From Membranipora membranacea (Eukaryota > Bryozoa > Gymnolaemata > Cheilostomatida > Membraniporidae), in assembly GCA_914767715.1 (NCBI GenBank), contig OU612074.1:21500062-21564061 (forward strand): a stretch of 64,000 nucleotides of DNA. The letters are read 5' to 3'. This document shows positions 25,095 through 38,100 of the stretch, one piece after another. The first letter of the stretch is position 1, and every line of letters starts with the position of its first letter. A program made the translations under genes and the position numbers. The notes under the pieces are model-generated. The model was not told where the DNA came from. It did no database searches and was given only the letters and a program-made list of their open reading frames with translations.

Positions 25095-26562
25095 TACTGT
25101 AATTCAGAATCTGATATCTATTTATTATGGGTTTTCCCTGAGATACCCTCTTCCTTGAGGTTATTTAATCCGGAATTAGAACACTGTAGGCCTTAATAAA
25201 TCAGGAGCATTGGTTTAAATTTCATAATCAGAGGAATATGACAGCGTCAGAATCTGTCAACGGATAGAAACTGCAATCATTGTGAGAATTTGTGGACAGG
25301 AATGTTTAAGCTTGTGACGGAGGTGACTCAAACTCTGAGGATATAGATTAAGAATTGGAGGGAAAGTATGTTGAAGTGTTTGCTTCAGGATTGCGGAAAA
25401 TTTTTATGATAGGATGACTCATGAGGTAGATTGAGTGACTCTCTTTTAGTGGAGACAAATAAGGTAAAAAATGTTGAACTGTGTTCTTACTGATTGAACA
25501 TCAAAAGAATAAGCTTAGTGCTTTGGATTCATATCTGCCTATAATTATATATTAAGCTGAATTAAAAAAAACAGAACGAACCTGTGTTCAGTTTCCATGA
25601 AAAAGAAATACCTGGAGTACTCTTAAGCGTTGTCTATATGCTTTCTAGTTATTTATATTTATAATTGGAGGTGAACAACCTGAGAAAAAACATATATCTT
25701 ACTTTCTCAATCATAATGTTAATTAATCGGATATGTTTTTCCATGAAAGGGATGAGTCCATTAAAAACCTCAATTTCTATTGTCTGCACTTCCAATATTT
25801 CATGATGATATTTTGCGAAATGGTAATGTGATTATAGATCTCAATAAATGTAGTCACCGTCCTGTTGCAACACTCCCTCTGACAATTTGTTAATAACCAC
25901 AAACTCCTTGCAGGCTGACACATCATCTGGTGTTGTTAGGTTGAGTAGAAATAACCCTAATAATAAGTAATTTTCTGCTTTGTTGGTCCTCTAAATTATG
26001 CCAGAACCAAAGAGCCAGGCGTTGGGATGATTGCTTCCATGTGGTGGTATCAATTTCCGTATTGGCCACACAAAGAAGAAAGCCCTAAGCAAATTCAATT
26101 TTCATGTTTAATTTTAGCAATTCTTCTTTGCTGTACACCCTGATTATGAAATATTCAGTGTGTTCAGGTGACTACTAGGAGTAACTAGTTGAGATAATAT
26201 CACTGTTTTTTTACGTCTTGCCTCTTTAATCCTGGCCATCTTTCATGGAGAAATCTTGGTGCAGTTTATAGCTAAATTATTGAGTGGTGTGGTAGAACTC
26301 TATTTTTGGAAAATATTAGGAAATTTGGTTTGATTAATCTACAATAATGCGTAGATATGTAATTTAATTAACTCAAAAATCTCATTTTCTTCTCTGTGGG
26401 TGAGGAATTTCATCATGAAAAATTATATATAACTAATATTCTTTCTCAACTCAAACAAGGTCTTTTTATTCATCAATGATAACTTATAATGCTATTGAAG
26501 TCAGATTAAATAATAACATGGCTTCTCAAAATAAAATAAGAATGCTCTGGAGCTGTCATTAA

Positions 26563-27924
26563 GGTAATGTCAAAGACCGATCCGAATATCAACATATCAT
26601 ATACCGTTGGAAAGCTGCCGAGCTACTGAAAATGAATACCTGAACAAAATCTTGATTCAATGATGTTGTGTCATTTTAGGGAGGAAATGAGGCAGAAAAC
26701 GCTGTTTTTGTCAAAGCAGATGGAGGAGTCAAATTAAATGCAAGAACTTTACAACCAGGTGGAATGCATACTTGAGATTGCGCTCATCGTAAAATTTGAT
26801 TTTCTTTGATATATGACTAGTCTAAACTGACTTTTTATGTCACGCCATACAATGCATTTATTTTTGTGAAGCCGTGAAAATATGTGAAATTTCAATCATT
26901 AATTCAGAACAGATCGTAGGCTCGAAACAAAATTAATTATGATTTTTCCTTAGAGTACACTTCAAATGTCATACCTATTAATTTTCAACGAATTAGCCTG
27001 CATATTGCGAGAACAGTAGACTCTCGAATACAGCTAATATTTTTTGCAACTTTTGCATAACATGAAATGTGCTGTCAAAATGACCATTATTGTGGCCAAA
27101 CAAAGCTTTTTTGAAAGTTCTCACATACGAAGCCGCTTTCATTAGCCATGGTGCACACAGGAAATGCCAAAAGATTTTTTTCTCTGCATCTTTGTTTTTC
27201 TTGAATTTAACGCAAAAGAATGCCAAAAAACAGCTATATTTTGGGACTTTTGAGGTGTTTTTGGCCATTCTTTTGCGTTAAATTCAAGAAAAACGAAGAT
27301 GCAGTGAAAAAATCTGTTGGAATTTCCTGCGTGCATCATGGGTAATAAAAGCGGCTTCGTATGTGAGAACTTTCAAAAAAACTTGTTTGGCCACAATAAT
27401 GGTCATCTGGACAGCACATTTGACGTTATGCAAAAGTTGCGAAAAATATCAGGTGTATTCGAGAGTCTACTGTTTGCGCAATATGCAAGCTAATTTGTTG
27501 AAAGTCAATATGTATGACATTTAAAGTGTACTCTAAGGGAAAATCATAATTAATTTTGTTTTGAGCCTATGATCTGTTCTTAATTAATGATTGAAATTTC
27601 ACATGTTTTCGCGGCTTCACCAAAAAAAAAGCGTTGTATGGCGTGACGTAAAAAGTCAGTTTAGACTAGTCATATATCAAAGAAAACCAAATTTTACTAT
27701 GAACTCAATCTCTAAGTATACATTCCACCTGATTTCAAATTTCTTGCAATTAATTTGACTCCCCCATCTGCTTTGACAAAAACAGCGTTTTCTGACTCAT
27801 TTCCTCCCTTTAATGACACAACGTCATCGAATCAAGTTTTTGTTTAGGTATTCATTTTCAGTAGCTCGGCAGCTTTCCAACGGTATATGATACGTTGATA
27901 TTCGGATCGGTCTTTGACATTACC
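26563..27924. mobile_element. 1.36-kb fold-back element flanked by TTAA
   Basis: The left arm (from ggtaatgtcaaagaccgat) is repeated inverted on the right (ending atcggtctttgacattacc) almost along the whole length. The arms are about 670 bases, with a ~25-base spacer near 27,245. TTAA sits at both edges (26,559-26,562 and 27,925-27,928), which fits a piggyBac-type TTAA target or, read one base differently, a TA target. The overlapping small frames on both strands are palindrome artefacts; there is no transposase. Confidence 0.85.
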
Positions 27925-27928
27925 TTAA

Positions 27929-29829
27929 ACTGAAAATTCAGTCAATCGATCAGTCAATTTGATGTGTTTTACCTATGATTTTAAGCGCTCTTTCATCGTC
28001 CAGCTTCGAACCGCCTGAATAGGTTCGCCTGTGTGTGTTATAATGTGCAGACTTTTATATCACTGGTAACTTTTTAGCTCTACAAAACCAATATTTCTTA
28101 ACCGTAACGGCAGAGACAGAATAAAGTATGTATATATATGTATTTCCTATGTTTAGATTCTTTTTCGGCATATCCAATAAAACAACCCTGGAGGTCGGTA
28201 ACACATGATGACGATGTCTTTTTATGTAACATATGCTGTTGATGTGAGAAAGCAGGCCAAGGGTATATTGATGGCCAAACCTAACATCTACCATCGTTGT
28301 TTCAGATTATTAGCTGTAATACCTCGGAGAATACTACCTTCTTGGCCTTCAAGCTAGTATATCAAACTCATTCCCCAACAACTAGCATGGCAGAATTGTC
28401 CAGACTTTTTCCAATTCATAGCTTCCATCCGCTTATTGCTGGTCTCAAAAACCCTCACCTAAATTTTTCAATAATAAAGCACAATTTTCAAGCAGGTAAC
28501 CAGGCGAAAAAAAAAAGAATTTCCAATTAGGTGAACAGTATTGTATTTCATTTTGTGAGAGATGCCCAAAAGTATAAAATGAGTGACTGAAATTCATTGG
28601 GAAACTAGCCAAAAAAAAAAAAGAGAGATGAGAGATAAATCGCAATCCCTGATTCTAAACAGTACTATTAGGGAAACTTATGTAGGAGTTCACCTACTCG
28701 AGGTTACCGGGTACGGGTAATTGGGTCAACGTACTACTATTACTCATAGTAATACTGCCTACTTATACTACTTGCTAGTGGTGGCAGCAAGTGGGCCTAC
28801 AGCTAAGTAAGTGATAGCACTTCATTCATCACATCACTCGGTGGGGGGTTGGGTCGATATGAACTCCTGAGGTGATAATAATGATACATTTATTCAAACC
28901 TTGCTCCCCATCGCAACATTGTTTGTGGCGGGTCTAAAATTTATAGCTATACAATAATTGGTTGAACCTATATCAAAGGAAATCAAAACAACTAATACAC
29001 TGCTGATAGTGGAATTAAAATATTACGAAAGAAAGTTATTAATTGGCCCTGACCGATTCCTAGGACTAGGAGATAAGAATAAGATCCAATGAGTTATCAA
29101 GTAACAGCTGAGACTGGGATCATCTAGCATTCTCCCAGATAATTGAATCATACCTGGAGAAAATATTTGGTAGCTTGACCATTTCTTCAAATTTTCAGCC
29201 GGATATAGAATGTTAGTTGAGTATCCCGAGTATAAAAAAAACATGTCTTTATGGCGTCCCACCAATGTGCCATATACTGTACATGCTAGTCTGAGCCCCC
29301 CAGACTTTTGCCTCGCGCCCAACGGCCCCCCGGCGAGGGAATGACAGACTAATGACCTGGCAGGACAATGCTAACAACCTTCACCTGCATACTCAGATCT
29401 GATGTTTCTTTGTGGTAGAAGACTAGATTGTAACCACATTGTAAAAGAGATTTGTAAGCTTTCTGGATTGTATTTCATCATTAAGTGTGTGTAAGTACAT
29501 ATGTAAAAGCAGATTTGCCTTATTGTGTCCGTACCGGGCTCACCCGCTAACTTTAATCCCTACCTGTATGACTTGTATGATAGAGCTGTTTGGATATTTG
29601 AATAATGATAGAAAAATTGCATTCTCATGAGCTTGCAGTGATAAGATATTGAGTCTGACCCCAATTGAGTCAAAGCATTTACACATAGGACTCGTTCTGG
29701 AAACACCTTGAACAAAAGCCAAACCAAATAGTCAGAGTTCAGAACGTTTTTCTTACTAGATTGGCTTAATTTTAATCACAGACAACAAGGTGTCATTAAT
29801 TTCCAACAATTTGATATTATAGTTATATG
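27929..29829. other. spacer between fold-back element and block A2, no gene seen
   Basis: AT-rich DNA with A-tracts (about 28,508 and 28,610) and a small GC-rich patch at 29,295-29,335 (gccccccag...ggccccccggcgaggg). None of the short open frames has a recognisable motif, and no copy elsewhere in the window was noticed. Confidence 0.4.
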
Positions 29830-31860
29830 TTTCTTGTCCTCCCTTCATCCGGCAGGAGGCAACTCTTATATCTATACTTGTTAACCCTTCTAGTTTGGCT
29901 GGGAGGATATTTGATCCGTACTCCCTGTAAGGCAATAACTGCCTGATTTCTCCAAGTTTGTCAGCAAGTAACGTAAAATAAAGGTTTTTATCAGCATTTG
30001 ATTTGATTTACACGCTTCTCTTGGATTAAAGAGAGCAGTTGTTTGTCTAAAAAACTTTTGCCCCAATCCCACCCCCTCATGTGTAAATGTAATTGTGCTC
30101 TAAAACTGTCAAACCCCTTCCTTCCTGGTGAAGAATGTTAAAAAGTTTGAGAGTAATGCTTATATCTGCTAGGATGTTCACATAAGATGCTGTCATATAT
30201 ATTTATTGCTAAGACTTTGCTTTCACGGTCAACCTTCTAGCCTACCCCTCTGTATATACCGAAGAGATTCCAGACAGTTGATGTCCTCAATGCGACCCAT
30301 TCACCAATTCATTCAAATAACCTAATCTCTGGTCCATATTGCAATCTCTACCTGTATATTTCTGTGATCTGTCATGCAGACTGCCCATTTCATCTCTTGA
30401 TTATCCTGCGCCTCCATCAAATCTCTTTTGCAATGATCAGTGTTATAATCGCATATTTTTGAATGCGGCTCATCATGCTTTGAGAATGTTTTTGAAATGA
30501 CAATATTGATCATGTCAGAAGAAAGCTCCCCAATTATTTTATGTTTGACCTTCCAGCATCCCAGTGAAATATCAAACCTAACTATCAAAGTCTGCCGTTG
30601 GCTCGAACACAACTGGTTGGGAGGCTCATAACACTGCAAATTTTCCCATTTACACCCCAGTGTTTGTTAATTATGTGAGCATAACACTAAAATAAGCATG
30701 GCCTAATCTGGAGAGGGAGCAGGAAGTCATTTATTAATTTGGAGTTATGCTACCTCTGTAGTATAAGATGAGACAAGATTTACCTTAACCCTTATGTAAA
30801 GCAATGAATAAAGTTGGAGTGATTCAGACTTGTGTGCCATTTAACTTGTGACACTTAAAAACAATTCAGAAGAAAAATCACCAAGCATTAGAAAGCATAC
30901 TTTGATCAAGGGGTTAAAGTCTTTAACTCCTTGCTCTGATGTTCCACAACAGAAGTATAAGTCGACCTATTGACTCTGAGGGGGCTTGTGCAGGCTTTAG
31001 GTACTAGGAATTCAGTTTGCGCAGTGGTTTCTGTAGAGGAAAAATATGGTAGTATATGGTATAGTAGATGTTCTATATCGACAGAACATCGGACCCCACC
31101 CTTTACTCTGTGTCATGAGTATTGATGGCTCTGATAAAGTAAAACTTATGCTTTAATTATGAGTAATGAGAAAGTAATCTGACAAAGCTTGCTTTTGTAT
31201 TCAGTTTGTATCATGAGGATAATCCTTCTCTGACAAGAGAAAGGTTATTAGAACTTACCAAATCCAACAATAAGCGCAAAATAGATAAAACTTACAAAGT
31301 GGTAGCCTAAGCCTAAGCTTACATGTATTTGAATAGCTCTTTGCTTTTTACCGCATAGAGCTTGGACGAAATCGGATCATATTTGTTTAAAATTTCAAGA
31401 ATTTTAGATAAATAAGAACATTTAAGGAATAAATATTGAAATTAATTTCTGATGAGCAGATATTGATAAGGCCCTTCCAACTAGGTGTGTCCTAAATCTA
31501 GGATTACAAGTGTTAGATATTGTCTAGATAATATATTTTTAGATATTGTCTCTTATATTTGCTAGGCATACAGGTTGACTTACAAACTTACCAAGAAATA
31601 GAACTGATGGGTAGAGATCTGATACAGCCTATGCTTGAGATTGCAAACCATAGTGAGTAAATTTTAGCTAGAGGTTGGTTCAGCTAGTTTTTGTTGATTT
31701 ATTGATAGCTAGAAACAAAATAGTATTAAGTGAGGTAATGTTAGTTAGCCCTGTGAAAAGTTTACTTTTCTAGGGAGGCTACTGTTACTTCTTTCCAAAA
31801 ACTAACACTCGGTGTCACATTCAATTCAGTCAGATTTATACCTATTTAGAAAAATTTCAA

Positions 31861-31960
31861 TTACCTTTTACCTTTTACCTATTACCCATTGCCCGTTGCT
31901 AGTTGCTCGTTGACCGTTGCCTTTTACTTATTACCTATGGCCTATTACCTCTTACCTTAT
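31861..31960 (+). repeat. ttacc/ttgcc hexamer-like microsatellite
   Basis: Runs of ttacctttta, attacc, attgcccgttgctagttgctcgttgacc and tattacc. The A1 equivalent (11,405-11,455) has a much shorter form, so the tract expanded after duplication. Confidence 0.75.
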
Positions 31961-33399
31961 CATGTTTAAGTTGAAAACCCTAAACTGGCAAACTAAAACA
32001 ATGAAAATGAAATACAATTAAGATAATTGAAAAAAGACCTGAAAATTAAGGGGCATAGAAAATTTGACTGACAACTAGAGTGAGGGGTATGCCTCGTGAT
32101 TGGTGGTTTGCTCTTTAAATCAGGCAAACATAAGTGGTTAAACCGTATTGGCAACATCTTCCTGCAAGGTATGCCCTGGTGACCTGATACATCTACGAGG
32201 TCTGCAGAGAAAAGATGAGCAAAAGACATCAATTTATAACTAGCAATTTATATAATAGATTGTGAAGTAAGCACTTCGGTCAGTGATTACTTCTTTTAAA
32301 ATGGCCCATCAAATAGACTTATCCCTATTGAAAGACCAGTATTGAATTTTTGATTTAATTTACAAATGACCAATAAACTTTGAACCGGAAGGTTCCACAA
32401 GTGCGATTCAATAGAATGCTTACTCCATCGGGCTGGGCGAGGCCAGTTAAAAATATAACATTATCGATATTGACAAAACCATTTTGAAGATTAATTTCTT
32501 TCCGATCATTCTCTGCCTGGTATCGAACATATTTGGTGTTATTTTCCATTATCTTGTTTACATTTATAACATCAAGCTGATCTAATGGATTACAATTAAA
32601 GATTAATGTCACCACTAATACCCACATTCCAGGTGCAGGTGTCTTTGGTTACCAACTCAGCTATGATGTCTAGTTTAAGGTCATAATTACAGAAGAGACA
32701 TATATAATACCAGTTTTGTGATGTCAGGTATCAGCTGGTGCGGCGGTTCAAGAAAGATTTCCCCTTGCAAAGAATCAGAGACAAAAAACAAGACGTGACT
32801 GTGGCTATACGGGCTCCACAGCAGAAAGTATAACACAAACATTGTTTTTACCATCAGGAAAACACATACATACATTTAATCAAGGTACTATTACAATTAG
32901 TACATAAGGGCTTCTAGTATCCGCACTAATGGTACCAGTAATCCGATGTCACCATTACAGAGTTTTTAAATGTTATTTTAGATTTGATATCTATTAATTA
33001 TAAGATTTCCCTCGCTTTAACTTCAGGTAATTTATATCTTGCTATTTGGGATTACAGCAAGCGACATCAGGTGCATTGGATTGGATTTCATAATTTGAAA
33101 AGATAAAATGGTATAGCTTAGATGACAACACATGGAGCAAAAATAGCACAAACAAGAAAACATCCGTGATTGTTACCAATTGGATTTTGTACTTTGGACC
33201 TGAAGATTTTTCATTAGAGAGGGTATTGAGAGAAGGTTAAATATTCTGCCCAGGCACACCAGCAGTAGAGGTAATAATCTGGAGAAGTTTGTGTGACCCC
33301 AAGGAGTGTTGCACATATGTTTAAAATTACATAGCAACCCCATTGATTTTGAACCCGGAAACTAAGACAAAAATGTTGTAAAGAAGCGGATCGGAAATT

Positions 33400-33565
33400 T
33401 GGACGGGGCAGCCGGGGTGTTATGGGTAAGGTATGGTATGAGAGGTCCTTTGTTCGATTCCCGGCAGATCACGGTGGTGTAAGGAATATCATCCGACCTC
33501 AAATGCATCTGTGCCCTATCAGGATCCAGTCCGTATACCCGTACTGATACAGAAAAAAAAAACCA
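33400..33565 (+). mobile_element. tRNA-like SINE with A-rich tail
   Basis: B-box gttcgattccc (33,452-33,462) lies within a GC-richer head starting ggggcagccggggtg, and an A-tract ends it (33,553-33,562). The A1 equivalent near 12,965 has no such insert, so insertion followed the A1/A2 duplication. Exact ends and target duplication not resolved. Confidence 0.6.
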
Positions 33566-34027
33566 AGCAACACCAAGGTTTTCCATACAGTATCCAAGGG
33601 TATCGAGACTATAAATGGACGTGACGTGAGTTTATTATTTGAAGTTTGTCATTGTAGGGTCATTCTCAAAATCATGAGAAAATTAAATATGTTTGCACCA
33701 AACAGAAATGTAATTGAGGTTGCTTGATTGCAGTATTGCCTAATGTCTACTCTACCTTAGACATTTGACAACATAACCATCAATCTCAAGGCCAGTTATA
33801 GGGGCCTATATCATCAAGTTCCACTGGCTTGTTTGGTAAGACCATACCATTCCTAATACTTTACAAATAATGTATAGGTTCAATTGGTTTGGTTAGCTTT
33901 GAAGTTGAAGTTCAGATGATTTGATGCACTGACAACAAAACCAACACTTGTTACAAGCATTTAATGTGGTGATAAGAATCAATGTCTAGTTGTAACACGT
34001 CAATAACCTCTTATCTTTTTGCAAAAG

Positions 34028-34067
34028 CCAATCAAAAGATAGGCTTATTTCTGAAGACCTATATAAC
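34028..34067 (+). promoter_or_regulatory. core promoter of profilin-like gene 2 (CCAAT + TATA)
   Basis: CCAAT at 34,028-34,032, then 'ttatttctgaagac' and tatataac at 34,060-34,067, equivalent to the gene 1 promoter. Confidence 0.75.
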
Positions 34068-34157
34068 CTAAAATCATGCATGGTCATACCATTCAACAAT
34101 CTAGACAGTGAAACCTACACATTATACATTCATTGCTGCAAGCAAAGAGAAAACATC

Positions 34158-34927
34158 ATGTTTTGTAAACTTGTCATCTCAAACTTCATCGGCTCCGCTG
34201 CCAAAGCAAAGGCAGCATATCAGACAGAGAAAGCGCTCTCTATGACAAAGGTGTTCCTACAGTGCGTGAAATCACTGAAGAAGACAGGAGTAAAACTGAG
34301 GGAGTCTATGCTACTCAATGGTGATGGAAAAGTTGTTGTCAGAGATAGTGGAGTGGTGTCTAGACTCACAGCTAGGGATATCATGGTGAGTGGTGATCTT
34401 AGAACTGTTAACATGATTGCAACAACCACTTACTGGAAGAAAAGTTTCTCCACATATAAAGCAAATTTTGTTATTGTGTTCTAATATTTTGACAATTGAA
34501 TTGAATCGCACATTTATTCTCATAATATTTGCTACCGGGGTGCACTGAGTGCATCTTAGGCAGAGAATCTCAATGTCCAAACTGTAACAAATCATACATG
34601 TCTCTCTCCTTCTTGCAGACAATTCACAGTATACTTGTACACGGTGATGAATGCCGAGATGTTCTACACCTGGATGGTCTCTATTACTGTGTGAAAGAGC
34701 TCACTGACCGTAGAATGGTTCTCTTCAACGGAACCTACTACATAATAGCTTGTCTGACCGAGTCTGGACATACCGTTCTCTTTAGCCTCAGAGCTAAGAA
34801 GTCAGATGGGGCTTGCGTCCTCATCTGGATTCAGGGCATAGCTGACAGGATAAGGGGCTCAGACAAATTGGGAGGGTCTACTGCATACCAGAGGCAGTGC
34901 AAGGGGAACATCTTGGACTGGTTCTGA
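34158..34927 (+). CDS. profilin-like small protein, gene 2
   Basis: Exons 34,158-34,385 and 34,619-34,927 (TGA) join in phase 0, giving 178 residues; the intron is 34,386-34,618 with gtgagt and ttgcag. An upstream in-frame ATG at 34,080 falls before the expected transcription start, so 34,158 (MFCKL...) is chosen. It has every profilin-like landmark: LKKTGVKLRESML, NGDGKV, LTARDI, HLDGLYYCVKEL, FNGTYYIIACL, GHTVLFSLRAKKSDG, IQGIADRI, and the family-specific end ILDWF. It retains the Gly and Trp residues that gene 1 has lost. Classical profilins bind actin and poly-proline; whether these proteins do cannot be told, as the N-terminal Trp/Tyr pair is not clearly present. A roadblock/longin-type fold is an alternative. 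The 3'-UTR intron is 35,029-35,190. Confidence 0.85.
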
Positions 34928-35028
34928 AGATGTCCGGAATGAAGATAGAAGAGACGGCATGAATATGAATTAACAAGAGGAGAGTGATAAGCTTTCAAAC
35001 TGCAATCCATTCAGCCAGACCAACAGAG

Positions 35029-35190
35029 GTAAGCATTGGCAACCTATTCTGTAGTATTATGGCGAAAAGATACCTCAAAAGCCAATTGAAAGGGGAGATT
35101 GATTGTGTTCTGTCACTCATTAACCCAGGGTAGAATCTATCTTGCAGAGAAATAACCGGATCCTCATGTTTTCTCTCATTTCTATTGTAG
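35029..35190 (+). other. 3'-UTR intron of profilin-like gene 2
   Basis: Donor gag/gtaagc, 101 bases after the stop; acceptor ttctattgtag/cc. Same sites as in the other three genes. AATAAA occurs downstream at 35,443-35,448. Confidence 0.65.
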
Positions 35191-38100
35191 CCAGATTTTC
35201 CATGAGTGAACAGAAAAAAGTCTGGAGCTGCTGAAATGGCTTTCTGCTGGAAAGAGATGTTATGTTGAATGTCAACAATGTTTGGTCAGAGTAGAGACAG
35301 AGGCTGCTGATAATACCGGTTTCAGCTGAGCAACCTATTGGAGCCAAACGCTGGATAAGCTATGATATATACTCAGCGGCTCAAAAACATCTCATTATGG
35401 ATTATTGGATTATAATAAACACTTATCACCAATAATAGACATAATAAAAGGATGATGGCTGTTAAGCATGAGGATTATATGATGTGCCTGTCTGTTTGAG
35501 AGGTCAAGTGTGAACTACTCCAAGGTGGGGTCTTCAATGGAATCTAAACATTCTAATCCTCGCTTCAATTATCAATCTGAACATGATATTATTTATTTGT
35601 TCAAAGAGGTTTTCTAGAAAGTTTACGGATGACAGAGTAGTTAAAAAGAATCTAATGAACGAAAGTATGTTCAATCATTGCAATACATATTTCAACCATT
35701 GTTTGATATAATCGGTGCTTTGATGTTGGTTGTGTGATTTTCAATCATATTTTGTAAAGACTTTCATTATTAGAGAAGTCAGATTATTATTGCAATTCAC
35801 TTCCTGTCCTTCTTCAAAGGGTTTTTGGTCAGTTTTAATGTGTGCCTTGCTTTACAGTAAGAGACAAAAAGCAAGGCATGTTTCGACATTTTTTGATTCA
35901 TCAATACACCATTGATACCTTTTTTGAGCAGATTGGTGTTGCAATAAAAATCTAGTTGCAAAGATCAAATTTTGATAGTCTGATTTCATGCAAAGAACAT
36001 AATGGGCTCATATGAGGAGAAAAATGCATAAAGGGAATGCCAAATAGCGTATGCATTAATTGAAACACAATGAGCATAACCTTATTGAAAAGATTAAGCT
36101 CTTGCCTTCTAGGCTCATTTAAAAATTGTATAGGCTTCCTCTGCTGGCCATCAATGCCAACTACGGTGCAGATGCAGCTATATGGGGCAGTTTAGATGAG
36201 CAAGTTGATGGCAGTAGATTCTGTTAATTGAAAATGGAGACCATAATTATACCTAAGTGATGGTGGCATTATAATACAAATCCTTGTCTTGGTGAGGGTC
36301 AGTGATGGATTTTGAGGGTAACCCTTATACATAAAACGGAAGATTTGAATCAACAATTAGGGCCTTTGCTCGTTCGGAATCTTTGTGTACAAACCAGTTT
36401 ATATGCTGTTATCTGATCTACTCTTATAATGGGTGTCTTAATACCAAGGTATAGTGTTTAATATGATGTGGTGTCCCAACTCAGGACCAAAGTTCACTCA
36501 CCTCCCAGAATAATCTTATAGACCCTTGCTGGTACCAGCAACCGTTGTCACCATCTTATTTTTAATCCCATCTATATTAATTGTGGCTTACCTGAGTAAG
36601 TTTGTGCCTGGATGATATCAATACCTTGATAAGCCTCCTTAGAATGGTTGTTTTGAGTTTCATTTTGATATCAGACAAAGTGAGGACAAATAACAAAACG
36701 AGAAAATATCAGAAGGGGTATTTGGATAAATAGATTTCAGGATCCCTATATGTTTGCTCATTCCGAGGCGCAAGATCTGCCATAGGTATTGTTCCTAAAA
36801 GCTTGAAAGAACTGCAAACGGTCAGTGATTACAAACCAAAACAGCTTATTGTAGTTGAATAAGCCTCCCCCCCCCCCCCCATCCAGAATGAATTAGTGGA
36901 CAGGAATGTCTAAATAATTTTTAACAGCCGGAAGTGAGAGAAACCCTGACGGGTAAAAGCCCGAGCCCCTAGTACCATATTCCACTGAATTTTGGCGCTT
37001 AGATCAGATTACTAGTTTCGTTACACTGGTTGTGATTGGAATCCTTGCCGATTAGAAAACACTGATAGGTTCCATCTCTTCAATTTGATCTAGCAAATTA
37101 TATGGTACCCCCTTTATCATGTCCAATATATTGTTGGCTGATACCCTTCTCGGCTACCACACATTCCCGTTAGAAAAACGCATTGAACCTGTGATCTTGA
37201 TATGCGGATGCACAGACTTCAACTCCACTCTTAGCCTTATCTCTTGGTGTTTCTAAATGTTAGCATTAGGCCAAGTTGAGCTAGCTTTGCTGAGGTTTTG
37301 ATATGTTCTGATCATTTTTTACTAAAAAGGAAAGCCTCAGGATTGAAAAAAACGAAAAAAAATATTGATTGTTCAATCAAACAGAAGTGTAAAGTACTTT
37401 AAGAATTTGTGAAAAAACCTGCTGAAACTTCAAATCCTATTGCGCAGGGTATGTCATAATACTACAGTAGCAATTTTTGAAAAGAAATAAAATAGATGTC
37501 TGCTTTATTCCTGTTGCACATTCTAATCATTTTATTGTTGTAATATATACTACTCCATGACTTAGACACCCTTTTATCTCATTCAGCTGGATACAGAATG
37601 GCATTGACTTATCCGTTTGGAATTTATATTCTAGTTGGATCATGGCTGATGGGACTCGCTCTTTAATCTTGATTTCTTGAAAGACTGGCGATTTTTAAGA
37701 AAGAGTTCAGATGTCAGGATAAATAATTTTCTTTTCTTTCGTATAATTCAAATGGTTATGGGGATAAAAAGTGGATGCATTTTACGCGTTTCCAATCAAA
37801 AGTGACGATCAACCCCGTTGTAATGTGTTGGTTGGCAGATAGGGTACTTGCCATGTATTAGATATTGTTAATCTGGTGCAGAAAAGACAAACACATGAGT
37901 CTGATTGGCAAGAGAGAAAGAGTATCGTAATGGCTGAAAAAAACCTTTTTGTGCCAAAACCTTATGAATGCAGATAGTAACCATGTTTATAAGAAAACCC
38001 GGGCAGTTGCCACTGGTTATGTGGCTCAACCTTACTAAGAACAAAGGCCAAATTTACTTTGGTGACAATTTAAAATCTGGTCTCAATCGCGTTTTGAGGA

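Larger units (their letters stand above)
21346..26558. repeat. duplication block B1 (lacks the profilin-like gene)
   Basis: Made of segments that recur downstream in the same order. They are: 'tagtcaccatcctgttgcaa' (22,253), 'caggtgatcactaggagtaa' (22,645), the former gene site (about 22,920), 'attggcaagcctgcag/cc' (23,703), 'tatctctagaataccctgtg' (23,985), a minus-strand exon copy (24,614-24,756), then a second, shorter set at 25.15-26.40 kb. No intact gene was seen apart from the exon copy. Confidence 0.7.

Noticed and set aside
26993-27339. Overlapping open frames on both strands
   Set aside because: They mirror each other across the centre of the fold-back element; palindrome artefacts.
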